DNA of 49,198 nt, from NCBI RefSeq assembly GCF_904846215.1, contig NZ_CAJGZK010000022.1, positions 1 through 49,198 of the forward strand, written 5' to 3'. Below, in pieces: positions 27,622 through 36,278 of this stretch (positions are counted from its first letter, which is position 1; every line of letters starts with the position of its first letter). The notes beneath the pieces are model-generated. The model was not told the DNA's origin, made no database searches, and was given only the letters and a program-made list of their open reading frames with translations. The DNA is from Psychrobacter glacincola. Its GTDB lineage: Bacteria; Pseudomonadota; Gammaproteobacteria; Pseudomonadales; Moraxellaceae. The position numbers and the translations under genes were made by a program.

Positions 27622-27652
27622 AAAAAATCCGACATTTATATGTCGGATTTTT
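27622..27652. terminator. bidirectional terminator between convergent genes
   Basis: AAAAAATCCGACA, loop TTTATA, TGTCGGATTTTT: a 12-13-bp stem with A/T flanks on both sides, between the convergent surface locus and the TetR gene. Confidence 0.85.
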
Positions 27653-27687
27653 GATGCAATATCTATTTGCAAAATTTAATAGACAGA

Positions 27688-28380
27688 TTAATCATTTTTA
27701 CGTGGTAGTTTTTCTGGTAAATAACAACGCAGATAAGCAATAGATGCGGTATTTGCTTCTTGCAAATATTTATCAGTAATGCGCTCATGACGACGATAAG
27801 AAACCGTAAATATCGCATTCACGATACTAAAAGTAATTAATAGCACATCTTCAATATCTGCAAACTTAGGTACTTCATAACGTTCAGCCAAACGGTCATA
27901 CACTAACTTGACCACTTGATGATCCATATGCTCACCAAAACTGTCACCTTCAAAGTCAGGCGTATTGGTATCATAAATCAATTTGGCTTTGGTTTGATCT
28001 TCATCGAAAATTTGTACACAGCGATCAATCAGTGCCGTAAGATACCCCTGCCATCTATCATATTTAACCGTTTCAACCGTTCTTAATACGTCTAAGATAT
28101 CAATAGCATTTAAAAAACGCAGCGCTAAAAATATGGCTTCAATGTTAGGGAAGAAATGATAGGCAGACGCTCGTGGAATACCCGCTTCTTCGCAGACAGC
28201 CGCAAGCGTAATATCATTAATAGATTGAGTTTCACTCAACTTTTTAGCACCCATCAATAATTTTTGACGGCGGGCGCGCCCTTGCTGGCTGGTAAATTTA
28301 AACTTATTCGGCACCAGCTTTTTTGCCAGCTCCGAGTCTACCAGTACATCTTCAATTTTGTCGTCTTTATTTTCACTCAT
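27688..28380 (-). CDS. TetR/AcrR-family transcriptional regulator
   Basis: A 230-residue one-component regulator. The N-terminal HTH lies at about 35-85 (RQKLLMGAKKLSETQSINDITLAAVCEEAGIPRASAYHFFPNIEAIF), with the family's typical A-Y-x-x-F-x-N turn into helix 4. The remaining ~145 residues form the ligand/dimer domain, without a recognisable ligand type. An in-frame ATG at 28428 would add 16 residues, but it lacks a ribosome-binding site, while AGAG sits before the ATG at 28380. It is a monocistronic-looking gene. No divergent operon is adjacent, since the next gene upstream (28594) is on the same strand. The target is unknown, but the nearby lipoprotein/surface locus is convergent and not an obvious target. 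Confidence 0.88.
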   Translation of the reverse strand: MSENKDDKIEDVLVDSELAKKLVPNKFKFTSQQGRARRQKLLMGAKKLSETQSINDITLAAVCEEAGIPRASAYHFFPNIEAIFLALRFLNAIDILDVLRTVETVKYDRWQGYLTALIDRCVQIFDEDQTKAKLIYDTNTPDFEGDSFGEHMDHQVVKLVYDRLAERYEVPKFADIEDVLLITFSIVNAIFTVSYRRHERITDKYLQEANTASIAYLRCYLPEKLPRKND

Positions 28381-28593
28381 GATAAATCTCTTAATGTTAT
28401 GCCCTATCTTTATAAATATAGTGTTCATCGGATAGTATGCGCCCTAAATCAAAGGACCATTTCTATCAACCACATATGGGCTGGTAGTACCGCTACTATA
28501 CTCAACGAGAAGGCATGATAAACGCTTGTACACTATCAAGCAAGGAACAAGAATAGGTTGAAAAACAATTCAGCAATTAATTATGAAATAGCA

Positions 28594-29619
28594 TTAATTG
28601 TGAAGCTTTATTTTCGCTCTTATAATACCATGATCAATCACCCTATCTGTATAATCCCACTTTAAATGGTCATTAAAATAGTCAACGCGTTCGACCTGAC
28701 CGAGCGAAAACTTGCTATCAGGCAGAAACTCTTCAGAGACAAATAATTGATCAATCACTTCTGGCATACCTTGGTAAATATGGGTATATGCCACATCTTT
28801 CATCCAACCATAACGACCTTGGATACGAGCTGCATCAAACAGAGCAACATCTCGCATACTCTTGTCATAATTAACCTCGCCAGTCTCCGTCATCAGCTGG
28901 GTGGTCACACTTTCGGTCACATCATTCATATCACCAAGTAGAATTAGAGGCTCACGAGTATGCTGCAACCTATCTATGATAGATAGCCTGATAGATGCAG
29001 CTTCTGCAGCACGCATACACAAACTACGTAACTTGGCACGAATACGGATATTTGGATCATCCATATCTTCCAACAAATTGCCTGCCTCATCACGTAAGAA
29101 AAAAGCACGTTTACTTTTCAGGTGAGCGGTAATAATCGTTATCGGCTGCCCAAATGCATCCACGCGTAACACAAGGGGCGGACGATTAAAGCGCTGATAA
29201 GGACCAATATCAGGGATATCAATGACAGCCTTTGGGGCGATCTCCTCAAGCAAGCCAGTCTCTAAGTGTGCAAACCGACTAATGATACCGACAGCAGGCG
29301 TATTTTGTGCCCCTTTACCCTGCGTGTATGGGCTTGCACTATCATTACTCGCCAGCGGAATGACCACATGTTCAGGTTTAAACCCCAATGACACTGCCAA
29401 TGCTTCAAGTGCATTGCTGTCCCATACTTCCTGTACTGCAATGATGTCCGCGTGTGCCTTCGATAGTAGGTCTGTAATGCCGCGCAATTTATGTTCGTAT
29501 TCGTGATTAGTATAAGCAGGTGCATTTGGATAATAGAGACGGTTGGGATTGGCAAAATTGAGCAGATTAGCGGTCGCTATATAAAATTGCTTATGAGTAC
29601 TTTCATTGTTATTGGTCAT
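28594..29619 (-). CDS. endonuclease/exonuclease/phosphatase (EEP) family protein
   Basis: A metal-dependent phosphodiesterase/nuclease fold of 341 residues, with no signal peptide. Recognised EEP motifs in order are TANLLNFANP near the N-terminus, IIAVQEVWDS with the metal-binding Glu, ITAHLKSKR with the conserved His, LLGDMNDV (the GDxN motif) and IDQLFVSEE. The C-terminal catalytic histidine lies in VIDHGIIRAKI. The substrate cannot be read from sequence: the fold covers DNA nucleases, sphingomyelinase-like and inositol phosphatases. The lack of an export signal argues for a cytoplasmic role. A long AT-rich stretch and a terminator hairpin lie upstream, so it is probably transcribed alone. 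Confidence 0.85.
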   Translation of the reverse strand: MTNNNESTHKQFYIATANLLNFANPNRLYYPNAPAYTNHEYEHKLRGITDLLSKAHADIIAVQEVWDSNALEALAVSLGFKPEHVVIPLASNDSASPYTQGKGAQNTPAVGIISRFAHLETGLLEEIAPKAVIDIPDIGPYQRFNRPPLVLRVDAFGQPITIITAHLKSKRAFFLRDEAGNLLEDMDDPNIRIRAKLRSLCMRAAEAASIRLSIIDRLQHTREPLILLGDMNDVTESVTTQLMTETGEVNYDKSMRDVALFDAARIQGRYGWMKDVAYTHIYQGMPEVIDQLFVSEEFLPDSKFSLGQVERVDYFNDHLKWDYTDRVIDHGIIRAKIKLHN

Positions 29620-29966
29620 AAACTGCCTATTATTGTTTTTACATGAGGTTTTTGACTGTTACTTATTGGCTAATTTTAACAATAAAGCATATTAAATATT
29701 ATATATTCATACATAGTAATATACAGCAAAAAAGCCTCCAAAGAAATCTTTGGAGGCTTTAAAATAGCATAAATCCGGATTATTCTGTCTGTTAACAAAA
29801 AATGTTAACAATCGCACCAAATCTAGTAATAAGACAGTAAGCTTTAATCGTGTTTACTTACTTATATTAAGTAGACCATTAGCAGCACTTAAGTATTGTT
29901 CGCTCACTACTTTCATAAATTATCTGATCTGAGCACTTAATATCTTATTAAAGTCACCATAATACA
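29620..29966. other. 347-bp spacer with a terminator
   Basis: Apart from the hairpin at 29731-29760 I see no gene or repeat. The part next to 29619 is AT-rich and should carry the promoter of the EEP gene. Confidence 0.5.
29731..29760 (-). terminator. strong terminator downstream of the glycine-zipper gene
   Basis: AAAGCCTCCAAAG, loop AAAT, CTTTGGAGGCTTT: a 13-bp perfect stem with T-runs on both strands (longer on the minus strand). It lies between two minus-strand genes and most simply ends the transcript of 29967-30644. Confidence 0.85.
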
Positions 29967-30644
29967 TTAAGAAACACGGTTCCATGCATCACGAGATGCT
30001 CTACGTGCCTCATTCCATTCCATACGTGATTCGCCTTTTACCTCATCCCACGAGCGCTCTAGATCTGACTCATGATCTTCAAAACGGGCATCAGCAGGAT
30101 AACGTGCACGATTGGCATAACCTACCGCATAGGCTGGATGTAAGTCACGGTCAAAGTCATGACCTTCTTGATAGTAGTCGGCATTGGCATGCTCTGCTCG
30201 CCAATACGCTTCTTCATGCGTTGGATCAATCGCTTCGGCTGCTGCATGACCTACGCCGCCGCCAATGATTGCACCAATGGCACCGCCAATAAGTGTACCG
30301 AGCGGACCCGCTATCGTACCAATAGCCGCACCTGCTGCTGCACCGCCAATACCACCGACACCGGTACCTACAGGATGTGAGCCTGGCTCACCTGTGATAG
30401 GGTCAGCGTTCAAATCACTTCTTGCTTCTTTCGACATCTGCTTAACAGCAGTACGATCAATCGCATCATGATCGTCTATGATATTGTCATTTTCATGTCT
30501 AATGACAGTATTATTCATGCCATGATCATTACCGGTCAATCGGCGCTCATTGTCATCGATGATACGCTCTCTATCGCCAACTTCAAGATAGTCGTCAGTA
30601 ATCACACGGTCATTAGGGTCTGTAATGCGGCCATCGTTATTCAT
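29967..30644 (-). CDS. glycine-zipper domain stress-type protein
   Basis: A 225-residue product. The N-terminal ~90 residues are strongly charged (many Asp/Arg/Asn: DPNDRVITDDYLEVGDRER). A glycine zipper follows at about 110-150 (GVGGIGGAAAGAAIGTIAG...GGAIGAIIGGGVGHAAAEA), two GxxxG-rich helices that can insert in or associate with membranes. The C-terminal part has AYAVGYANRARY and DHESDLERSWDEVKG...ARRASRDAWNRV. Proteins with this zipper plus an ESDLxxxWxxxxG...ATRDAWxR tail are widespread stress-associated proteins, from family memory. AAGGAAG sits before the ATG at 30644; the open frame continues 82 codons upstream into a MITE-like element, which I reject as coding. Function unknown. Confidence 0.75.
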   Translation of the reverse strand: MNNDGRITDPNDRVITDDYLEVGDRERIIDDNERRLTGNDHGMNNTVIRHENDNIIDDHDAIDRTAVKQMSKEARSDLNADPITGEPGSHPVGTGVGGIGGAAAGAAIGTIAGPLGTLIGGAIGAIIGGGVGHAAAEAIDPTHEEAYWRAEHANADYYQEGHDFDRDLHPAYAVGYANRARYPADARFEDHESDLERSWDEVKGESRMEWNEARRASRDAWNRVS

Positions 30645-31069
30645 AATATCTTCCTTAATTGATTTGTTATATATTCTAGTTATCATCAATCCACTTCTTA
30701 TCGATATAAGGCAGATTGAACGTTTTAGTAAACCTTCTAAAGTATAGGAATTGATTGCAAACACAGATAGGTCGAATATGTAAACTTTGTCAAAATCACG
30801 ATGGTATTGCGTTACAGTCTGTATCTTTACCAAAAATTTGTCGGCTGACGTATGGTCAGTCCTAAATAAAAAAAATACACATATTATCAATCACTACTGG
30901 GGTTAATTTTTCTTGCTTGCTGTAGCTAGCAGACAGAGGCTGCAAATAATCAACCCCAGTAGTTCTGTCCTCTTTTAAAAGTAGATCAATTATAGTTTTT
31001 AAGTAAGTCGATTATACAACATCGAAAACGGCTATTGAATGACGTGCAAAATAATACCTATCATAGCAA
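30645..31069. other. 425-bp spacer between glpK and the glycine-zipper gene
   Basis: Holds MITE-like copy D (30851-30994) and AT-rich sequence on both sides. No gene is supported. Confidence 0.6.
30851..30994 (-). repeat. MITE-like element, copy D (long form)
   Basis: Left end TATGGTCAGTCC and right end (minus strand) TATAATTGATCT are degenerate terminal inverted repeats. The core is the reverse complement of copy C with a few changes. It lies between the glycerol kinase stop and the glycine-zipper gene, about 200 bp upstream of the latter's start. Confidence 0.85.
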
Positions 31070-32680
31070 TCAAGGCACCATCAGCGCTCTACTAATAGCT
31101 TGTTGCCACTTATTAAGATGTTGGGCGCGTATGTCTATAGACATGCTAGGCTCAAAGACTCTATCCACCTGCCATGAGGCTTGCATCGTGGCATCATCAT
31201 ATAAACCTGTCTTTAGACCAGCAAGTAACGCTGCCCCTTTTGCTGTAATTTCTGTATCTTTTGGACGCAGTACAGGCACCCCTAGTAAATCTGCTTGAAA
31301 CTGCATCAGTAAATCATTGTTTGCTGCGCCGCCATCTACCCTTAGTTCAGTGAGTGGATGCGGGCTGTCTTTTTGCATAGCGATTAGTACGTCATACGTC
31401 TGATAAGCAACAGCCTCGAGCGCTGCCCGCGCAATATGTGCTTTGGTGGTACCGCGGCTCATACCGGTAATACTGGCACTGATATCTGATCGCCAATAAG
31501 GGGCGCCCAGCCCCGTAAATGCGGGCAGTAACACCACCTCTTCACTGCTATCAACTTGCCGCGCTAAGTCTTCTACCTCTCCGCTTTTTTGGAACATACC
31601 CAGATTATCCCGCAGCCACTGTACGATGGCGCCTGCCATAAACACACTACCCTCCAAAGCATAAGTTACTTCTCTATTTGGAGGCTGTAGCATACGTCTG
31701 CCAGATTGCACAATCTGCTCAAATGATAAATTGTCCGGACGAGTTGGCGCTGACTTTCGTTGCCATGCAACGGTCGTCAATAGCTTATGCTCACTAAGCA
31801 GCGGTTTTTGACCGATATTCATCAGCATAAAACAGCCGGTGCCATAGGTATTTTTTGCCATGCCTGCCTCAAGACAGCCTTGCCCAAAAAGCGCCGCTTG
31901 TTGATCGCCCAGTACCGAATGTATGGGGATTTGTTTGGCAAATAATCCCTTTTTGGTTTTGCCAAAGTCGCCATCAGATGGCAGAACTTTGGGTAAAATA
32001 TTCATAGGTATACCAAATCGGGCGCACAGCTCCTCTGACCACGCCAACTTATGAATATCATATAACAAGGTACGAGAAGCATTGGTCACATCAATGACAT
32101 GCTCACCGCCGGTTAGCTTATATATCAGCCAACTGTCTATGGTGCCAACCGCTATCTCGCCTTTACTGGCGCGTACACTCAGTTTGGGATTGTGCTCTAA
32201 CAGCCAAGCGATTTTACTGGCACTAAAGTACGGATCCAAACGCAGACCTGTAATACGTTGCACTTCACTTGCCATATCACCTTGGCTATTATTACTAACC
32301 GTACCACTTTGCGGCATGGCATTTAGGTTCTCAGCAGCAAGCGCTTGACAGTAGCTTGCCGTACGCCTGTCTTGCCAAATAATGGCTGGCGCAAGCGGCT
32401 TACCCGTTTGCTTGTCCCAAATGACAATAGACTCACGCTGGTTGGTAATGGCAATACTGCTAACATCGGTAGCGAGCAGCCCCGCCTGATTGATGACGTC
32501 ATGGGCGCAGCTGATTTGCGTCTGCCAAATTTGCTGGGCATCTTGCTCAACAAAGCCTGCTTGCGGCGTTTTCAAAATCGTTGGCTGTTGTGCCATTTTA
32601 ATTGGGCGCGCATGATCATCATACAATATCGCTCGACTCGACGTTGTCCCTTGATCTAGAGCTAAAATATATCCTGCCAT
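31070..32680 (-). CDS. glpK: glycerol kinase
   Basis: ATP-dependent glycerol kinase (FGGY family) making glycerol 3-phosphate. The 536-residue product starts MAGYILALDQGTTSSRA with the phosphate-binding DQGTTSSR. It continues with ITNQRES, AIIWQDRRT, IDSWLIYKLTGG, NASRTLLYDIH, GDQQAALFGQGC, NTYGTGCFMLMN, PAFTGLGAPYW and LRVDGGAANNDLLMQFQADLLG, all matching GlpK. It is ~35 residues longer than the E. coli enzyme because of two insertions. One lies near 112-132 (NLNAMPQSGTVSNNSQGDMAS) and one near 304-332 (RKSAPTRPDNLSFEQIVQSGRR), both in loops between conserved blocks. GGAATG lies before the start. No glpF or glpD neighbour is present, so glycerol uptake and dehydrogenase genes must lie elsewhere. 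Confidence 0.96.
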   Translation of the reverse strand: MAGYILALDQGTTSSRAILYDDHARPIKMAQQPTILKTPQAGFVEQDAQQIWQTQISCAHDVINQAGLLATDVSSIAITNQRESIVIWDKQTGKPLAPAIIWQDRRTASYCQALAAENLNAMPQSGTVSNNSQGDMASEVQRITGLRLDPYFSASKIAWLLEHNPKLSVRASKGEIAVGTIDSWLIYKLTGGEHVIDVTNASRTLLYDIHKLAWSEELCARFGIPMNILPKVLPSDGDFGKTKKGLFAKQIPIHSVLGDQQAALFGQGCLEAGMAKNTYGTGCFMLMNIGQKPLLSEHKLLTTVAWQRKSAPTRPDNLSFEQIVQSGRRMLQPPNREVTYALEGSVFMAGAIVQWLRDNLGMFQKSGEVEDLARQVDSSEEVVLLPAFTGLGAPYWRSDISASITGMSRGTTKAHIARAALEAVAYQTYDVLIAMQKDSPHPLTELRVDGGAANNDLLMQFQADLLGVPVLRPKDTEITAKGAALLAGLKTGLYDDATMQASWQVDRVFEPSMSIDIRAQHLNKWQQAISRALMVP

Positions 32681-33167
32681 CGTTTACATTCCATCTTATT
32701 TTATCGATTCATTATTTGTAATAAATTTATCAAAGCCCAAATCTAGTATAGACAATCTTATGGTTCTCATATCAACCACCTATAAAGCACCGAGAATCAA
32801 AGAAAAATACCCAATTAACTTATAACAGCCCTTTTATAAATAATGCTATTATTCACTTTTTATAAGATATCTAGCACAAAATATAGTTTCATACAATGCA
32901 AAATAAGCAAATACTGAGCATTGACCCGTCACCATTGTGGCACTACAGTGTACGCTTTGTTATCCATAACAAATTTTAGCTTCAGCCTATGTTTGATAAC
33001 TTAGCCTATTTAGCCGCATATTTCGCGTGATATTTAGCTTGGATTATCTCTAACATAAACAGTACTCAGCGTGAATGATACTATTTATACGCTGCTTATA
33101 CGCTGCATGTTATACGCTGCATGTGACGCTAAATACCCTGCATACTAATTAATGGCTTACGTGACTT
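32681..33167. other. 487-bp spacer between divergent glpK and the exporter operon
   Basis: AT-rich, no gene supported. Near the right end there are three spaced copies of TATACGCTGC (see the repeat at 33085-33130). Promoters for both divergent transcripts must be here, but none was assigned. Confidence 0.55.
33085..33130. repeat. short tandem repeat upstream of the exporter operon
   Basis: Three copies of TATACGCTGC; the last two units are followed by ATGT. They lie about 40-80 bp before the TolC-like start codon, in the expected promoter/leader zone. Confidence 0.75.
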
Positions 33168-34919
33168 ATGAAATTTGCTCTATCGACTCTGTCTACTGCT
33201 GTAATGACGATTACTCTCATGAGCATAGCGGCGACTACCTCAGCACGCGCTGATGACCATATGATTGAGTCACAAAGCGAGGTGATAGCCGTCAATGTGA
33301 CACAGATTATCGATGCCGACAATCAAAACAATACTCTAAGCGCATTAAAAGCAGTCAATCAAGATATCACCTCTCAGCCGGTATCCGCTAGAAATACAGC
33401 TTTTGCAAACCAACCTTCTACTAAGAAAGCTTCTGTGAAAACAGCGACGACGCGTGTCGACAGTACGAGCGATGCCTCTAAACATCAAGCAGCTCTAAGT
33501 ACCCTTATCGACCCTATCACTCATAAAAGCGTTGAGAACAGCTACCCGTTAGAGGTGTCTAGCCTGTTGAGTCTTGAGCAGGCGCAAAATATCTTACTGC
33601 AAGTGTCTCCAAAAATCGCTGCCAATCAAGCCGCCATTGCCGCCAGTGAGTATCAAACAGACGCCCTCAAAACCATAGACCATCCGCTTGTATTTGCCCG
33701 TGTCTCAGCCACTACCTATAATTTGGATACGGACATTGATCTATCGTCGCTAAAAAATGGCATCGTTAATGAGATTAATAGTGGTGTTGGTGACATTATT
33801 CCGCCCATTCCCAATTTGCCAAATTTTGGTGAATTGGTTGGTGAGCGTATCCCAGATACCTATGAGTTAAAACGCTCAGGCTCTACGGCGGGCGCAGGAC
33901 TTGGGGTAGTATGGCCTATTTATACTGCTGGTCGCAGCGCTGCTCTAACAGGCGCCTCTAATGCTCGTACTCAAGAAGCGGTAGCTGACAGTATATTGGA
34001 TAAAAATGAGCTTTATAACACCTTGATTGAGCGTTATTTTAAGGCGCAATTGGCAATCATTGCCGCCTATCTGCGCGATGATGCTTATGATACTTTGCAG
34101 CAGACCGACCATATGGCGCAGCGGCTTTTTGAAGAAGGTTTTATATCGCGGGTTGATCGCTTAGAGGCGCAATCTGCCCTTGCGGATGCCAAAAGCGAAT
34201 CCGTCAATGCCAATAATGATGCCCGCCTTGCCATGATGGCATTACAGCGTCTATTGCGTACTGAGTACCGCATCAAACCTGGTACGCCTTTGTTTGTCTC
34301 AAGCCGTCCTCTACCCGATGTCAGCTATTTTCAGGATTTGGCACTGACCAATCACCCCGGTCTACAAAAAGTCGCCGCCAAACGTGCGCAGGCTCAGCAG
34401 CTACATGCACTATCGGATACCGGTTATAAGCCGACAGTCATGCTATATGGCTACGGGCAAATCGAAAAAGACCCAAGCTGGGTCGCTGGCGTCTCAGCGA
34501 GTTGGAAATTATGGGGTGGTTTGGATAAAACTGCATCACTGGCATCAAGCAATGCCAAAATACGCCAAGCTGACCTGTCTGAGATTGAAGTCAGTGACAA
34601 TCTATTATTGCTAGTCGAAAAAAACTGGCATGACGTGAATAATGCTCAATCACGCTATCAAGCCCTACAAAGCAATGTAGAGCTTGCTGCAGAAGTCTTG
34701 CGTTTACGCAAACTCGGATTGCAAGAAGGCTTGAACACCCCAATCGACATCGTCCAAGCGCAAACGCAGTCGCTAAAAGCGCGTACTGAGCAAGCACAAG
34801 CGGCATATGATTATGTTCAGTCACTTTCCGCCCTTATGCAAAGTTGCGGCACGCCCCTTGCTTTTAATGCCTATCTCAATGCTGCCGACATTCGGCTACC
34901 AACCTTATATAAAAAATAA
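33168..34919 (+). CDS. TolC-family outer-membrane efflux protein
   Basis: Outer-membrane channel of a tripartite exporter, 583 residues. A Sec signal peptide (about 1-28, ending TTSARA before DDH) is followed by ~90 Ser/Thr/Asn-rich residues that are not typical of TolC. Then come the two OEP repeats: helices starting at SLEQAQNILLQVSPKIAANQAAIAASEY, a GLGVVWPIYTAGRSAALTGASN segment, ERYFKAQLAIIAAYL and the second-repeat counterpart GVSASWKLWGGLDKTASLASSN. W-P-I-Y-T-A-G and W-K-L-W-G-G are the classic strand/turn motifs of the two repeats. No good ribosome-binding site precedes the ATG. It is first in a four-gene export operon with HlyD-like and two ABC-2 permease genes. Confidence 0.92.
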   Translation: MKFALSTLSTAVMTITLMSIAATTSARADDHMIESQSEVIAVNVTQIIDADNQNNTLSALKAVNQDITSQPVSARNTAFANQPSTKKASVKTATTRVDSTSDASKHQAALSTLIDPITHKSVENSYPLEVSSLLSLEQAQNILLQVSPKIAANQAAIAASEYQTDALKTIDHPLVFARVSATTYNLDTDIDLSSLKNGIVNEINSGVGDIIPPIPNLPNFGELVGERIPDTYELKRSGSTAGAGLGVVWPIYTAGRSAALTGASNARTQEAVADSILDKNELYNTLIERYFKAQLAIIAAYLRDDAYDTLQQTDHMAQRLFEEGFISRVDRLEAQSALADAKSESVNANNDARLAMMALQRLLRTEYRIKPGTPLFVSSRPLPDVSYFQDLALTNHPGLQKVAAKRAQAQQLHALSDTGYKPTVMLYGYGQIEKDPSWVAGVSASWKLWGGLDKTASLASSNAKIRQADLSEIEVSDNLLLLVEKNWHDVNNAQSRYQALQSNVELAAEVLRLRKLGLQEGLNTPIDIVQAQTQSLKARTEQAQAAYDYVQSLSALMQSCGTPLAFNAYLNAADIRLPTLYKK

Positions 34920-35009
34920 CAGCGCCCATTTATCGTCTTAAAAATCATCAGATAACCAACGATTTATTGTGCTTATTATCGACTTTATTGCTTTAGGAAC
35001 CTCACTGTC

Positions 35010-36275
35010 ATGACTGAATCTACCAACGAATCAGGCGACTCGCGCAAACTAGACGACTCAAATGCATCGGCTGAATCAACCAATACTAATAATAATTCTG
35101 CGCCCATGGACATGGATGCTGCGGTCGATGCAAATAATACCGATTCGTCTAAAACTAATATGAATAGCAGTGCTGATACCGATACCGATATTGAGCCCGA
35201 GCAAACGTTACCAAGTTACAAACGCACTTCAGCAAAAAATGACAAATCAGCAAAGATTAAAAAGGCGATTTTGGCATTGGTGATTTTAGTTATTTTGGGC
35301 GTGATTGCTTATGGCTTATATAAAAGCAATCAGCATAGCGAGCCTCAAGTTGTTACCCTTCAAGGGCAAATGCAAATGCAGCAAACGTCTATCGCGGCAA
35401 AAGTGCCGGGGCGTATTGCACAAATTTTGGTCACAGAAGGTGATGCCGTAACGGTCGGTCAACAGTTGATTGAGATGGACTCGCCTGAGATTAATGCAAA
35501 AATTAATCAGGCACGTGCCGGCAAACAAATGGCACAAAGTCAGTTAGATAAAGCCGAAAATGGAGCGCGTCCGCAAGAGATTGCCCAAGCAAAAGCAGCA
35601 TGGCAAGCAAATAAAGCGGCATCTGACTTGGCAGAAAACACCTATCAGCGTGTCAATCGTTTATATAAAGAAGGACTGATGGCGCGGCAAAAAAGTGATG
35701 AAGCGTATGCGCAATATCTGGCGACCCAAGATCAGACCGAAGCGGCACGCTTGCAATATGAGCTGGCGATGGAAGGCGTGCGCAGTGAAGATAAATCAGC
35801 GGCAACCGCACAAGTTGCCCAAGTCGATGCACAATTAGAGGAAGCCTTAGTCGCAAAAGAAGAAGCCAACTTAAAAAGCCCGATCTCTGGTGTCGTGGAT
35901 AATGTCATCGTCAATGCAGGTGAAGTGATCGGTCAAGGGGTGCCTTTGCTAACTTTGGTCAATACTAATGACCAATGGGTCGTCTTAAATGTCACGGAAA
36001 CTCACTTAAATCAGTTTGCCATTGGTCAACAATTTATGGGTACTATTCCCGCTTTATCCTCACCTGAAAAGCCTTATACCAAGCAATTTACGGTCTATGC
36101 TACTTCAACCCTGTCTGATTTTGCCACGTGGCGACCAACCAATAATGACGATGGTTTTGATGTTCGTACCTTTGAGGTCAAAGCACGCCCAACCAACCCT
36201 GATAGACGTATTCGCTCAGGCATGAGCGTGGTTGTGCGTCTTAGTCCCGCCCTCGTTAATCAGAACCAAGAGTAA
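35010..36275 (+). CDS. HlyD-family membrane fusion protein (periplasmic adaptor)
   Basis: Adaptor linking the inner-membrane transporter to the TolC-like channel, 421 residues. The first ~85 are a Ser/Asn/Thr/Asp-rich cytoplasmic tail, followed by one transmembrane helix (about 88-108, ILALVILVILGVIAYGLY). The periplasmic part has a split lipoyl/barrel-sandwich pair (QTSIAAKVPGRIAQILVTEGDAVTVGQQLIEMD ... LKSPISGVVDNVIVNAGEVIGQGVPLLTLV). Between its halves lies a long Ala/Gln-rich coiled-coil hairpin (INQARAGKQMAQSQLDKAENGARPQEIAQAKAAWQ...). A beta-barrel with VVLNVTETHLNQFAIGQ follows. AGGA precedes the ATG. The stop lies three bases before the first permease, so translation is probably coupled. 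Confidence 0.92.
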   Translation: MTESTNESGDSRKLDDSNASAESTNTNNNSAPMDMDAAVDANNTDSSKTNMNSSADTDTDIEPEQTLPSYKRTSAKNDKSAKIKKAILALVILVILGVIAYGLYKSNQHSEPQVVTLQGQMQMQQTSIAAKVPGRIAQILVTEGDAVTVGQQLIEMDSPEINAKINQARAGKQMAQSQLDKAENGARPQEIAQAKAAWQANKAASDLAENTYQRVNRLYKEGLMARQKSDEAYAQYLATQDQTEAARLQYELAMEGVRSEDKSAATAQVAQVDAQLEEALVAKEEANLKSPISGVVDNVIVNAGEVIGQGVPLLTLVNTNDQWVVLNVTETHLNQFAIGQQFMGTIPALSSPEKPYTKQFTVYATSTLSDFATWRPTNNDDGFDVRTFEVKARPTNPDRRIRSGMSVVVRLSPALVNQNQE

Positions 36276-36278
36276 GAT

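Noticed and set aside
30645..30890. 82-codon N-terminal extension of the glycine-zipper protein reaching into MITE copy D
   Set aside because: It would translate part of a repeat element; a strong AAGGAAG sits before the inner ATG at 30644.
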